From Halichondria panicea (taxonomy: Eukaryota; Porifera; Demospongiae; Suberitida; Halichondriidae), in contig NC_087393.1 in NCBI RefSeq assembly GCF_963675165.1, positions 684,502 to 748,501 on the forward strand: a DNA stretch of 64,000 nt, given 5' to 3'. A model generated the notes under the pieces. It had not been told where the DNA came from, did not search any database, and saw nothing but the letters and a program-made list of their open reading frames with translations. Each line of letters starts with the position of its first letter. The first letter of the stretch is position 1. The translations under genes were made by a program, and so were the position numbers. This document shows, piece after piece, positions 11,928 to 26,600 of the stretch.

Positions 11928-14900
11928 ATGTCTTCCAAGTTCAGTTACAAGGTAAACAACCTTTCCTCTACACGTACATATCGTATCACTCTGCGTACAC
12001 TTGTACTTGTATGCTGCAGTTCTCCAACCTATGTGGAGCTGTGTACAAGCAAGGCAATGTGGAGTTCACTAAAGATGGCAACAGTGTACTGAGCCCTGTT
12101 GGCAACAAAGTGTCTCAATTTGACCTCAAAAAGTATACATTATGAGATTATGGGGTTGTCTAGCTAGTACAAACTATTGTTTCATCAGACTACACAATAC
12201 ATTTGTCGTCAGCCAACCCACCCACAACCACAGACAATGCACATGTCAATGTATATACACTCGGCACTTGTACCTCTAGCCTTAGACTATAAGCTCATGC
12301 AGTCCACTGTTGTGTTGGCCATTATCCTGTTCATCTGTTCCATAGCAACACATCATGTACCTTCCCCTTTGAGAACCAGAAGAACATCTACCGCTTCACA
12401 GTGTCACCTGACGGACTCCTCATGATCGCCGTGGATGAAGGTATATAAATATAGTCATCAATATTCCTTCCCAATATCCTCTCATCCCTACTCTCTCCTA
12501 GCCGTTTCCTCCCCATCCCCTTTTTCCCCAGGGCCCACTGTCCCACACACTCATTTAGCAGATGTTAATATTTACATGTAGTTGTCAAGGAAACTATAGT
12601 TTTTACATTGTATACGTGTATTAACCCTGGGGCCCAATACTGACTGGTGTATCTCACCTCACCAGATGGAAGAGCTGTTCTGGTCAACCTCCATCAGAAG
12701 GTGGTGCTGTTCCACTTCAACTTCAAGCAGCGTGTCCATGATATCAAGTACAGTCCAAATGGAAGGTCAGTATGCACACCGCTACAGTACTGTATCTGAG
12801 GTTACTATTATCTTCTGACACAATGCTTTCTGCTACTTGATGAAGGAGTTTCCGTTTCTAAGGCCAATAGCAACACGCTGGTCCATATTTTGAGATAACC
12901 TGTTTCTACAGGCTTGCCATCAGTGTTTCAATTACTACATGCAGTACTCATTCTGTCCTAAAATCATGATTGAATTGAATAGCGAATGTTCCTGCACTTT
13001 TGGTACACAAAAAACTGTGCTCTTGTCATTATCTCACAGATACTTTGCGGTGACTCATGGTAGACGTGTCCAGGTGTGGCACGCCCCCGGACACACCCAC
13101 GACTATTCCCCCTTCTCCCTGTATCGGAGCTTCCCCGGACAATACGATGAAACACTCTGTCTGGACTGGTCCCAAGACTCAAAGTGAGTGTGTGTGTGTG
13201 TGAGCGTGTGGGGGAGGGGGTGTATGTGTGGGGGGGGTGTTGAGTGTACTGTGTAACCTGTCAAAACCTGCATGTGTGCTTTGTAGAGCAAGCCAACCAA
13301 TTATTGTTCGGATACCAGCAAATTTACATTTCAGTTAATACTCAAAATTATTGGGTATCTTCAAATGTATGTGCTTAAATTATCTTTCCTCAGTTTCTTT
13401 GCTGTCGGCTCTCGAGACACCAGCTGTCGTGTGTACTCTGTCCATCGTCTCCCTGGTTACCGTCATGTGACTCTGGCTGCTCACCGCTCACCACTAGTCG
13501 CCTGCTTCTTCCAGAGAGACTCTCTCAATGTAAGCAAGTCCCATAATATTGAATACGCTGTCCTACTTTACACAATGTACTAAACTCAACTATTCAAGCA
13601 GCCATAATTAATTTTCAGTTGTGCAGTGATTTTGGAAAGCTTGAAAATATTTTTAGTGGAAATTGTTTGAAATAGCTTTCAGAAAACCACTGACAGCAGT
13701 AAATTTTAAAGTGACTATTAAAAAACCATGTAAGTCCCTACCATTATCATGCTCCACTAAATGCCGTGCAGGTCTACACTGTTGCTAAGGACGGTGCTCT
13801 ATGTGTTTGGGAGTGCAGTCTCTCTCTCTCAGAAATGACCACTCTCGTCGAGAAACACCAACGCCAGAAGAGGGGAGGGGCTGAACTGGAGGGAGGAGAT
13901 AAAGGGGAAGAGAATGATGAAATACCCGATGACCCTGACGGTGACGACATGGCTGCTATTGAAACGGAGGGAGCAAACGATGATACGGACGATCAGGATG
14001 AAACTCCTCCCAACTCCAAGAAGCCACGCCTATTGCCCAATCTCTGCCACTGGAGCAAGACAGCAAAGTGAGTAATACAGAGCGTCCATAACAAGCAAGC
14101 AATTTATAAAGCTGTAGTGTTCAGCTAGTGTACAGTACATGTACGCGCGCGTACTTCTCACTCTCATTTTATTCCTAAGCACAATTAAAGTCATGCAGTA
14201 GTCCTTTTTGCAGGAGCACATAATAGAGAATTCTCTTATGTACTCCTGCTTTATGTCAGACCATGTTTATCCTTCTGCAACGTTCAGGTACATGTATATA
14301 TTTGCTTCTCATTTTCTTCTTAGGCATAATTAAAGTACAGAGTTTATTCTCAGTCAGGTCGACCTTTATACTAAAGAGAATTCTCTTATAATTATGCTCC
14401 TGCTTTATGTCAGACCATGTTCACACTCTGCCCACCTCTAGACACTTGTTCAACCAGGACGGTGCTCGTGTGTCATGTGCCACCCTCCACCAGCCCTCAT
14501 CTCTCCTCGTGGTTGGATTCAACAATGGCATGTTCTCACTCTATGAGATGCCAGAGTTCAATCTCATACACTCTCTCAGGTCAGCACCATAATTATCGTA
14601 CGTATATCAGGTTTCAAATGTGAATGACACTGTACAAGCATTGATTGATTGCATTTCTAACTATTGCGAATTGTATGCAAAGCATGGGAAATTGCATGCG
14701 CATGCTCACTCTTTGAGTGTCTTTCTTAGATCTCAAGACTAAAGTCTATTTGTGTTGAGGTTGACTTTCATGAAGTTGTCATAACTTCCCTGAAATTCAA
14801 GGTTTCATATACCATTGGATTCCTTTGTTAAAAAGCGCTTCTATCTATATGCTGTAGAGCTGATGTACAGTAATAAATAGAGGGAAAGAAAGAGGGAAGA

Positions 14901-17900
14901 GAAGAATAGGAAAGAGAGTGGAACGCAGTACTAGTACAAGGAGCATGCAATTATAATTCTATAATAAATTCTCTCTATCCTACACAGCATTTCTGACCAG
15001 CGTATCTCGAGTGTGGCAGTGAACTCTACAGGAGAGTGGCTGGCATTCGGGTGTAAGGGGCTGGGTCAACTGCTTGTGTGGGAGTGGCAATCAGAGACCT
15101 ACGTTCTCAAACAGCAAGGACACTTCTATGACATGAACACGCTGGCCTACTCTCCTGATGGGCAGCTGGTTGCTACCGGGGGTGACGACTGCAAGGTGGG
15201 CGGAGGAGAGGGTTGGGTTGTACAGTATATACATGTGTACACTTTGGTTTCCATCATAACATTAATACCTAACTGTGATTCCCAGCATTTAGAGTACGTA
15301 ACTAGAGTTTTGATGATCCAATTTAAAGGATTTTTTGATTTTCTGATAGCTTAGAAGGAGGTCGTTCAGATGGTACATGTATGCTCAAGTCTCCAATTTG
15401 GTACGGGCCATAATTTCCCATTTTCGGGAAAAGACATGAGCAGCCCATGGTATTTTTGGCAAAAACAGCATACAGGCTACTACTTGGGCCTTGTTATAAA
15501 CTATAGTCAGAGCTAGGTTTGATACTCTGTGTCCTCTCAGGTGAAGCTTTGGAATACGAGCTCTGGGTTCTGCTTTGTGACGTTTAGTGAGCACTCGTCG
15601 GCTGTGACGAGCGTGTGCTTCAGTGCCTCAGGCAAAGTGGTCCTCAGCGCATCCCTCGATGGAACTGTCAGGGCTTTCGACCTCCACAGGTGAGGGGGAG
15701 GTGTCGTACAATATAATCACTTCATGGCTTAGAATCAACATTATTATTGCTAATACAGTCCAGCTAAACAATTACAAGCTGGCTGTCAGTATTTAGTAGC
15801 AGTGCGGAGTGTAACTGACATTGGCAATACATTGTGTAGGAGAAACTTTCCCACAATGTAGTACATAATTATGTGGTTATTATATTACTTAAGTTGTCTC
15901 TGTGCGTGTGTTATGAAATGAGAGAAGAAGAGTACCTAAGAGGCTATAATAATAATTATATGCACTAAAAACATGATTGTTTTTTCTCTCCAGGTATCGC
16001 AACTTTCGCACATTTGCCTCCCCTCGTCCTGTGCAGTTTTCCTGTTTGACCCTTGACCCTAGCGGGGAGGTGGTCTGTGCTGGATCACAGGACACATTTG
16101 AAATTTTTGTTTGGTCAATGCAAACTGGAAGATTATTGGATGTGAGTTTGTCTATTCCAACTGTTTTTGGCTTTTAGCCTTAACAATCTTTACCAATTAT
16201 TCTGTATCGTGTTTATTTAAATCACGTCACACTGCAAAAATCTACAGTAATCATTCTTTCCTTTTTTCTACCTCCAGTTGCTTAGCAGCCACGAGGGACC
16301 TGTCAGCTCAGTGTCGTTCTCTCCGTCTCGCTCGGTCCTAGTGTCTGGCTCGTGGGACAAGAGTGTGAGGGTGTGGGACGTGTTTCAGGGGAAGGGAAGC
16401 ACGGAGAAACTGAACCACATCGCTGACGGTGTGTGGGGGTGGTATTAGGGGCGTGGGCGTGGAACAAGAGTGTGAGGGGTGGGGATGGTGCTTAATTGGT
16501 CTCTTTACCAAGTGCACTTGATATTATTATAGTACATGTACCTCTCATCATTCTGTAAAAACACAATTTCAATCTATATACACTGTACCTTTGGGTCCTT
16601 ACACACTAGTCTAAGACCTTGAAGCATACATAATTATACATTCTAGCGTTAATAATTTGTATGTACTTTTAAATTTTATTTCCAATCAATATGTTTTCGC
16701 ATGCAATGCAGTGGTGACTTTGGCCTTCCGTCCCGATGGTGCCCAGCTGGCTGTCTCCTCATTGGACGCTCAGATCACATTCTGGGACGTGGGTACATCA
16801 GTAGTGACAGGGTCCATCGAGGGACGACATGACTTGAGCGTGGGGAGGAGGGATCTGGATAAAGTCACCGCTAAGAAAATGGCAGGCGGAGTGTAAGTCT
16901 GCATGGTGGCCACACAGTCTGAATTGTAGTCCAATGAAAATGGTGCACTGTTATGTGTATAATTATGTAATCGATTATAGCATGAGACCGAGTATTTTAT
17001 GCGATACACAGTCACAAGCATGAGGGAGAGTTGCCTGTATATTAAAACACAAGGATTCTCATGCTATATGTGTTTGTATCACAACCACTCTTTACCAAAT
17101 CATGCCTCGAGTATTCATTATACGTGTACATTTCACAATTATTGTCGGGCACTGTATATAACTACATGTATTTGCATGATTATGATTATTCCTTCAGCTC
17201 CGCCCTCTTTCTCTACAGGTACTTTACGAGCCTCTGCTACACTGCCGACGGGAGTTGTATTCTCGCCGGTGGGAGGTCAAAGTTCATCTGTATCTACAAT
17301 GTTCGCTATCAGGCCCTCTTGAAGAAGTTTCAAATCTCTCGCAACCGATCATTTGATGGAATGATGGTAGGCATGCATAAATATTGTAACATAAAAGCCA
17401 GCTTCGATTCTCATTCAGTTAGGTTACCACACTATATAGCCATAAATCTACGCAGAAATTCATACATGTACATGTGTAGTGAGCTTTTAGGTAAATAGAT
17501 TGAATGTTCTATTGTCAAATATTGTTTTATGCCTCTCCCCTTCCCTCTTGTCAGCCATACCTGAATAGCTCTCGTATGACAGAGGCGGGGCCACTGGACG
17601 AGATCAGTGAGGACGAGAGGGAGGAGGAGCATGACCTCAAACTTCCAGGGGTCAGGAAAGGTTAGTGGGTAGGGAATTCAGTAGGGAATTCACTCAGTAA
17701 ACCTTCATTGTTGATCGAGGCCTATAATTATAGTGTGAACTTGTCTTTTTACGTATTCTTATAGCTGCTTAAAATTCTTGTGTCTTCTCTACGATCGTTT
17801 TTGTGGGCTAATATGAAGCCTACAATTAAACAAATAATGGAATATTAGATTCCCTTTCCCTGTCTTATTGCTACATGTAGTCGTGGGTAAGAATGTGTGA

Positions 17901-20900
17901 ACTCTCTCACTGTAGGGAACATGAGCAAGAGGAACACAAAGCCAGAGATCAGAGTCAAGAGTGTCCAGTTCTCACCCACAGGTGTGTGCTAGCATCATGG
18001 AGCTAGGGAGCATCATTCATTATAATTATTTTACAATGAAGAAGCTGTTTCTAAAGGCCATTAGTAGTTGAAATCGTCTATACACTGAATTATGTAACAA
18101 ACAAATTAGGTGTCAGGGACGCAGGAGCACTGTCCTTGTAGAGTACATGTACGTGGTATTTTTTTTAATAGTGTACGTCCTTAATTTATTAGAGAAACAA
18201 AGGTTTTCTATATATACTATCGTGCATGGTCACATGATCTTGCCCCCTCTCCCCCCTAGGTCGTGCATGGGCGGCAGTCTCCACTGAAGGACTGTTGATA
18301 TACTCACTTGATAGGGGTGTTGTGTTTGACCCCTATGACCTCTCGATAGACGTCACCCCTGAGGGCGTATCCCGTGCGATATCCCACGGCCAGTTCTCGG
18401 ACGCCCTTATGATGAGCTTCCGTCTCAACGAGAGAGTGCTCATTGTGAGGAGTGTGGAAGCCATACCAGTGAGAGACGGTGAGTGGGCGGGCGTTGTTGA
18501 TGATGTCATACGTATAATTATGCATGTACATGTAACATACTTTGTTATTATAATGATGGTAATATTGTTTTAATCCGTATGTAATGTTGTTAAGTAATAA
18601 TAATTGTATCTATATGTAATTGTACGTATATACGAAACTATATACATGTAGCTGAGAATGTCCCCCCCTGCCCTGCCATGGAGTCAACTCCAACCTAAAT
18701 TGAAGTGTCCCTCCGTCTCTTGTAATGATTAAATCCCATTATATTCATACGGTTAACCATTTATACAATTAATTGCTGTAATTATTGAAATTCAATTTCA
18801 AAATGTTCATTAGTTTGCCTTAATTCAATTGTTTTTGATGTTATTTCTGATAGCTACTTAATGAGGACTTTATATAAGCCACAGATAGTTATAATCTTCA
18901 GTTTCAATGAAACCATCTGTTCATATTATACAATCTGTTAATTGGATCTGATTGCCTGAGCACGCACATTTTATATTTTTACTGTTTTGTGCACCAGCTA
19001 TTTGAGCATACATGTGAGTGTACGTGTTACATACATTATCGTATACCGGGTAACTTTCGTTGGTGCAATTTTCGTATGAATTACCCATTTAATATTCGTA
19101 CAGCTCAGGGGATAGTGACGTTAAACCTATTGCGGTGGAATAATTTCCTAGTTTCGTATGATGCTCTACAATACGAAATATACCAACAGAAAATAACCCG
19201 CTATACAGTATATTCTGTGCACATGCCCTTATGTACATGTCAGAACTAACTCTAATAACGTATCATTTTCTGGTGGGAATTTCTATGTGTTCCAATGGGA
19301 CTTGCATGGTTGAGTGCCCCGCTGGTTATAACAGGTGCCATATAATTATTTCAGGGAGTTCACATTTAGATGGTCTCCATTGTATTGGCTTCGTGTATGT
19401 GTCTGGTGTCTGGTGTGCGTGTGTACTGCATGTGTCTATAGTGTACGTGTGCGTGTGCGTGTGTACTGCATGTGTCTATAGTGTGTGTGTGTGTATATAT
19501 TGGCTTCGTGCATGTTTCTGCATGGTGTTCACATGCATATAAATTGTATACAAACAGTGGATTCTGTCACCAGAAAGAAGACTATATATCTAGCTGTTGG
19601 TAATCCAATTCTAATCTAGAAGCTTGTTTTCCTTGTGTGTGGTATGATTTCCTCCCCCCCTTAATTATTAGAGACTTGCACTAGCTTCTGTTTTGCTTGC
19701 AAATAATTACCATATTTGGAACTATGACTCTCGAAACTCCCCACGTACTTATGTACGAAAAGGACAGACTTCTTTATTTAGTTAGAGTATTAGGCTCGTT
19801 AAGCAAAATCCAGTCCAGTGGGTGGCTTCACAGTAATCAACAGTCTCGAGTTTCACTCAATCGGATCAACAAATCCATAATCATAATGGCTTGTTGGTAG
19901 ACAGTCTAGTACGTGGGAATTTGTTGATGCTTACGGACAATGAGTGGGCAGCTGTGTCGTGCGTGAGCGTGTGTGTGTGTTAATTGTGACCATGTTTGCT
20001 TAACCCAATTATCCCTGCATTGCTGAGGTGAAGGTGCATTGCTGTGTCTATATCCACCCCATTAATTGTGATATTGTAGAATTGTGATATTCTAGCCTAG
20101 ATATAGTAATAACTCGGTAGCTAAGAGCTCTGAATCGTAAGTAAGATGCACCATACCACTTGTCTAATTTTGCAAAAAATAATATTGATAATAATAGCTA
20201 ATAATAATAGCGCCTTAATTCTTACAAATGATGGCTTTTTGGGGTAGTGACCAAAGCTATGGCAACCCACAGTCACCATGTCTGCCTCCTGTTATCTCAA
20301 TCTTTCCACTAATTAGAGATCCCATGCCGTGGTAGACTAGCAGCAGCTGGTGCAGTACAGGTGGCAGGTGGTCCTATAATAGATAGAGGATAAATAATAA
20401 AGATGGGTGGGTCACTCTGATAAAGTAACCTCTGATAAAACCTCTGTTTGTGTACGTGGTGCATATGTATAGCATTATATAGTTTTCTGGACAAAGATAA
20501 TAATATTATTATTGTAGCCCCTTCATGTACCACCCAGTACAATCATCAGGTCACAATGTTCGTCATAGCAACCCGACCACAGGGGGAGATGTGGAAGATA
20601 TGGTGTAGAGGATTTATATTGTCCCTTAATTGTAACGAAGCTGCAGTTTACCGTTTATCACCTGAGTATTAGTATAGGAAAGTATTGACAATTAAATAAT
20701 GGCGATTGAGGATCCAAGAGATGATTGTATGGGTTCAAGCAGATTGATCAGAGCTGTAGATTAGCTTACAATGACGTGGCCTACTGCTCAAAACCACGTC
20801 CCTCAAGATACACCCTCAGGGGACAGTAATGTAGTTACTTATCAGCAATAAAGCTTAATTAATCAATGCATGCACTTAATAATAAACATAATATTGTATT

Positions 20901-21856
20901 TGTTCAATTATATGCATGCAAAGTGTACATGTACTAGATCGATGATAGATTGGCAGAAATGTCCATATACAGGCTTTTTTGAAAGATTTGAAGAAAATTT
21001 GATTATTAACGTTTGTTGTTAAAAAGCTGTGAAAACATTATCAGTTCTGTGTGCATACACATAGTCACAGTAAGGATGGGGTTAGGTCGATCAAGTTGTA
21101 CAGTGTGGGAGGGTACATCAATCGTGCATGTTTGTTTATTTGTGGAAGCAGGAGTTTTGTGAAATCATATGACTTAGACCGTTGCTGATGTGTGTGTGGT
21201 GTATGTGTGCGTGGGTATGTACAATATTATAGTTTGATGTGCGGGGTGTGTTGCCAGTTGGTATGAACATGTGATACGTTCGTGTGTAATGCCTTCCTGT
21301 TGATCGTTGTGATGTATGCTACCAGGAACTGTACTGTATAGGCTGTTCAGGAAACATACATCTTCTTATTAGGTTTTTCGAACTAGTAGAGTTCGGATGA
21401 TGTAAGAGTGCACATTAATCAACCCTCTGATCCTTCCATTTGGTCAAACAGGGTTCAACTTTCACTGTATAAGTATGGTATCTCATTCCTAGCTGGGTCA
21501 GCATTCCTATAGAGAAGGGGACTAGCTATTATGCACGTGTGTACACACAGTATTAGCAATGTGGATTTATACAACGTGACATGTTTGTACTTCCCTGTAT
21601 CGTAATGTATACAACATGGCATGTTTATACTAAGTGGCGAAACCTGTTGACATATGGCATAGCTAGTATCTGTTTATGAGGTGGTGGGGACTATTCGTGG
21701 ATGTGTTGGTGGATGTACGTCGTCATGTCCACACTTGTGAGGGTACCAAAAATAGACTGTTAGTAATTAGAACTCCGTGTGTGTGTGTGTGTGTGTGGGT
21801 GTGTGTGTGGGTGTGTGTGTGTGTGTGTGTGTGGGTGTGTGTGTGTGTGTGTGTGG

Positions 21857-21892
<36 letters not shown>

Positions 21893-23587
21893 GGGTGTGT
21901 GTGTGTGTGGGTGTGGGTGTGTGTGTGTGTGCGTGCGTGCGTGCGTGTGACTGACAGGCTGGTAAGTATAACATGTACGTGTATATATAATGATGTCATA
22001 ATTATTGTGCAAGCTAGTACATAACTGCATAAATTTGAGGCTATGTTTTGGAGTTTGTATGAAACATTGTGTGAGTCTCAATTAACTGTACATGTACAAG
22101 TTAGTCGTGGCTGAGTGAGGTCTACACACACGCTGACCCACTGTAATATTTAATCTAATTTGGGGATTCTACGCAAAGGTTACCACGTTGTACATAAAAT
22201 TATGTATTTTCCTATAGCCATTGCCAAGCATTATTTGTAGCTCTCAAGCCTTGCCGAGGGATGGTAGTTAATTAGCAGATCTACCTCCCTTTGTGTAGTA
22301 CGCGTGTATATATTCAAGTCACGGTTGATCAGTCATTGATTTTGTTCAGGGTCGCCTCACATATATGGGTCAATATTTATTCTCCAGTGGCCGGGTGTGT
22401 ACTATCCTCCACACACTAATCTATTTAGCTGAACACATGTTCTGTACATGTGAAATTATCATGGCGATTTTAGGTCACTTACTGAGATAATCTGATTTGT
22501 TCTGGTAATGTGTGTGTTTGTCCGTCACATTAACATCTTTGTTGATGGTTGATGTTACAACACACAAGACCCATAGACACAGCCATGTACTAGTACCTAC
22601 AGCATTCCTTCTTCACACTCAGGATCACTATGGCAACCCGGCATATATATCCCATAATAGTAAAAGGTGAATTCGTTTTTTGGGAAATCCAATGTAAGAT
22701 GTGCGCCCTATTATTGTGGTTAATTAACCTGTATGCGTTAAGGTCACCCTTACAGCCGTGTCGATTAGTGGTCGTGTTTCATGTGTTAGCAGGTGACCCC
22801 TCCCACTACTCCACCTCCCTCGGTTAGTAGAGCCACTGTTGGTCTAGTTATACAGACGTGTAGTCAGGTGCACACTACGTCAGTATTTCATTGGATTACT
22901 AATTATTATAGCTTAACGTACCCTATCTGGGCTCTATTTGTACGCAACCCTTTAGATATGGCTCTGTACTGAAGCCCTATTTTTGTTGATGTATCGTATG
23001 TCATCTAGCTTGTGCCTGTATGTACACCACCATGATTCCAAGCAACGTGGCTAGTGCATAATAGGAAGTGACTAGTGAACATTCATAGGAAACTGCATGT
23101 ATATACTTAGTTTCAGTGTGTGTAATTGTACGGGATTGCAGCTCTATTTCCTAGTACTGTCGTAGATCCTGTACTTCCATCTTTGGTCTGTGTCATGTGC
23201 TGCTAGCATTGGCCGCTCCGTTACTACTGACACTAACTAGTCGAGCACGTGTGCCCATTATGGTCTGATTATGTTAAAAACTTCATATAAGACTTTATTT
23301 TCGTTGCATCCCTGTGTGTGTGTATATATATACCTGTACATGTAACTATAATTTATGATTATAACTCCTGTTATTACTTGTTACATGTGTGTGAGATTTA
23401 GCCAGCATGCTACTATACCCACAAAGTTCATTTGCTGACTCCTCATCAACTAAGCTCTTTCTGTGAGATCAACTGAGCATCACTAAGCTGTCTGTTTTGC
23501 CCTCAATTAATGAATGTGTCCACTTGTCATAATTTCATTGTAGACATATTTCACTGATCAGTATAGCTGATATTATATTGTATATTT

Positions 23588-23625
<38 letters not shown>

Positions 23626-26600
23626 ATGCACTATTAAGCCAAGCTAACAATGCGTTAGAAATTGTAATTCTAAGAAGCGATATAATTATTCCTCGAAATG
23701 TTTATTAAATTTTATTCTGTGTCCTGCACTGTTAGACCTAACAGGGCGTTAAATTATTATTGTTCTAATCACATGTTGTCCTATTATTCACTGGGATTCG
23801 TACAGTGATTAATCGTGTATCAGTAATTGCACGTCGTCATTAACGACGTGCAATTACTGCCTTGACGACCGCACGTTCGAATAACGGCCGCGGCTAATTT
23901 TTTTACTGAAACTGCAGCTTAAAACTGCATCCCAAACGATAGTATGGCTGCTCCTGCAATAAGGGATTAATAGCACTCTTAGCCATACTATTTATTGTGA
24001 CTCATATATTGTACTCTTTTGGCTGCACGTACGTACATTGCTACTGTAATATCGTTATAATAACTTGATCTTACCTAGAACTGCCTGTACAACAAGAGTT
24101 GTTCAACTCCCTTCGTTCTCATTATAGGGACATGCGATTATTCTGACATGCGATTATTCTAATATAATGGTTTGTAAATGAGGCGCTTCCACACTTGACT
24201 CAATACTGTATGGCTTCTGTGTACAGTATGCCGCGGCTATCATTATATAATTATGTTCACCATTATAAACGATTATGCCTGAACATCGTGACCACTCTCA
24301 CTCCTCCCCCATACACTGTTTTGCTTTGCTTGACTTAAAATAGACGCTTGTAACTCAATTTGACGGCTTTATATGCTACGGCCGTGATGCATGCTCGTCC
24401 GTCTCGAAATTAAATTAAGTCGGTAACACGGACAATTACCCCTTTGTTGGTGTTGCGTGTTGGTATGACTTCAGTGTACTGTCCTTGTATTTAGTTCTAA
24501 ACAAAGTGGCCAGACAAAAACAAGAGAATACACACTTTTCACGCACTGTATCCATATGTAGCCAAACTATTGTTTTTCTTAGTCTGGTTGCTATGTGTAG
24601 ATAATAGATTAGACCAGTACACAGTCTGATATATGCACGTGATAGTCAATACAAAAGCCACTTGAAACACTTTTCCTTATATCAGTTGTTGTTTCCTTAT
24701 AGTTGTGTTAATTTACACGCTGTAACATTATCCGTGCAGACTGCCCTAGTTTAGTTTTGTTTGCAGAGCTGTTATAATCATGGTTTTGGTCTACCAGCAC
24801 AATTATTCAAATTGGGTGCAGGAGTGGTCCTTTTGGTTACCCTCTATTGAGCATGTGTAGTTTTATGTATCAAGATTTGTCATGCAATTCCACCCTGGTT
24901 GGTGTAATAATTAAGCCTTGGGGCGTACCCAGGAGGCATACGGTAAAGCTGTTCATGTGTGTCTGTGTCTGTGTATTTCAACTGTTGTAACTACTCAACG
25001 GTTGCAATGCGAGTACAACTAACAGCTTTGCTTCTATATATAGACTTTTATCCACGTATCTCTTGGATTTTGAATAGTCATGGGTATAATGTTGCTAAGC
25101 AGTGGATAAAGCTGCTTGCCTATTTTTCCAGATGTGTACACGTTGCTATGCTGTTGACGGCCTCTCAGAACGTCTATACAAACGTCTATACAGTACAAGA
25201 GTTGCTCTTGGAGCTACATCACTAACATGCATACAGTTATATAATTATTATGCTCTTGTGCTTGTGTACAATAACATTTGGCTATTGTAGCTGATCGAAG
25301 TTCCAGTAAAACAACAGAGCATTGTTTCCTTGAAATTAACAGCATTTGGCTAGCTAGCTCTTCAATTAGCAACGTAGGTTTAATCATTATACACATTTTG
25401 TATGGTGTACACACATGCATACATGTACATATGTTTATTGGTGGTAGGTTCCAATTAAGTACTCAATTGTACGTTAATTTTAATTTTCACTATTACACAC
25501 TTTTCGTGTGATAGCTAGGTGGTCTATGTGTTAACTAAAGGTATGATTATGTTGTGAATGTCATTATATGGATCACATTCTGAGAGATTATTTTGATTGG
25601 TTCCATGTGTGTGTGTTGTGCTGGGTGGTGGCCTTGGCAATTAGTCTCCAATATCAGATCCCTCTCTGAAGCTCATAGCTGTCCATCAACTTTCTCCATT
25701 CGTATGTCCTCTGTTGTGTTCAGCGAATGCAGTTACAGCTAGGCAGCCATGGAGCTAGGCAGCCATTCAGTAGCTTTTAATAGTGTGTATAAAGCTGGTC
25801 CAATGTACGCTTTACTTTAAAGTGTGTGGGCGGTATTTATTGATTGTTGTCTTTTGCTCAATTCTCATAGTGGTATTGCATTTGTTGTTGATGTAATTAC
25901 GTACGCTTGTTTTTGTGATGAAGTAGCTGAAATGTTTGTGTTAATATCTCAAGAATCTCAATACGTAAGATGCCTCAGATGTTGACGGGGATGTACAGGT
26001 GTTATAGGTACATTTTTAGTTTCCGTTTTTGTGTAATTTGCAGTTTAATTATAATACCAAAATCATGCCTGTAATGGTGAATTATTTCCACGTTTATTTA
26101 ATGAGCAATGGTTTATCTAACCTGCTCTTGCCGTATTTTAAACCAATACGTGTGCTTGTTCACACACAAAGGGGGCGGGTCTAAACCATCCAACTTAGTA
26201 TTGTTGATGTGTCATTTGCCAATACATCAATCTCCCTGCCTGTGTGTGAGCTAGCACATGTGGTTTTGACATAATTGTGATTTGTGGTTTTATAATAATT
26301 ATGATTAGCGCAATTATAATTATGGTTATATATTGTCCCTGCCTGTACTGGTCTAAGCAGATGTCACGTGACGTGCCCATTCATCTCTGTCACGCTAGAG
26401 GTTGTGGGTCACGTGACTGCGGTTAGGTTTTGTGGGAGTACTGAGAAAAGGCCCTTAGCTGCGATTAGCATTCCTCTGTGAGCTAGCTAGATGGCTATAG
26501 TGTAATATGTCATGTGCGTTCAATATTTGTTATGGTTCTGTAGTTGCCAGGTCACCACAATTTAACTGCTCAAGGCTGAAAAATATTCGAAAATAATTTG

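Noticed and set aside
19041-19249. 86-residue frame at 18989-19249
   Set aside because: It crosses a MITE and has no protein-like composition.
21723-22081. His/Thr and Cys/Val frames on both strands
   Set aside because: Artefacts of the GT/GGGT simple repeat.
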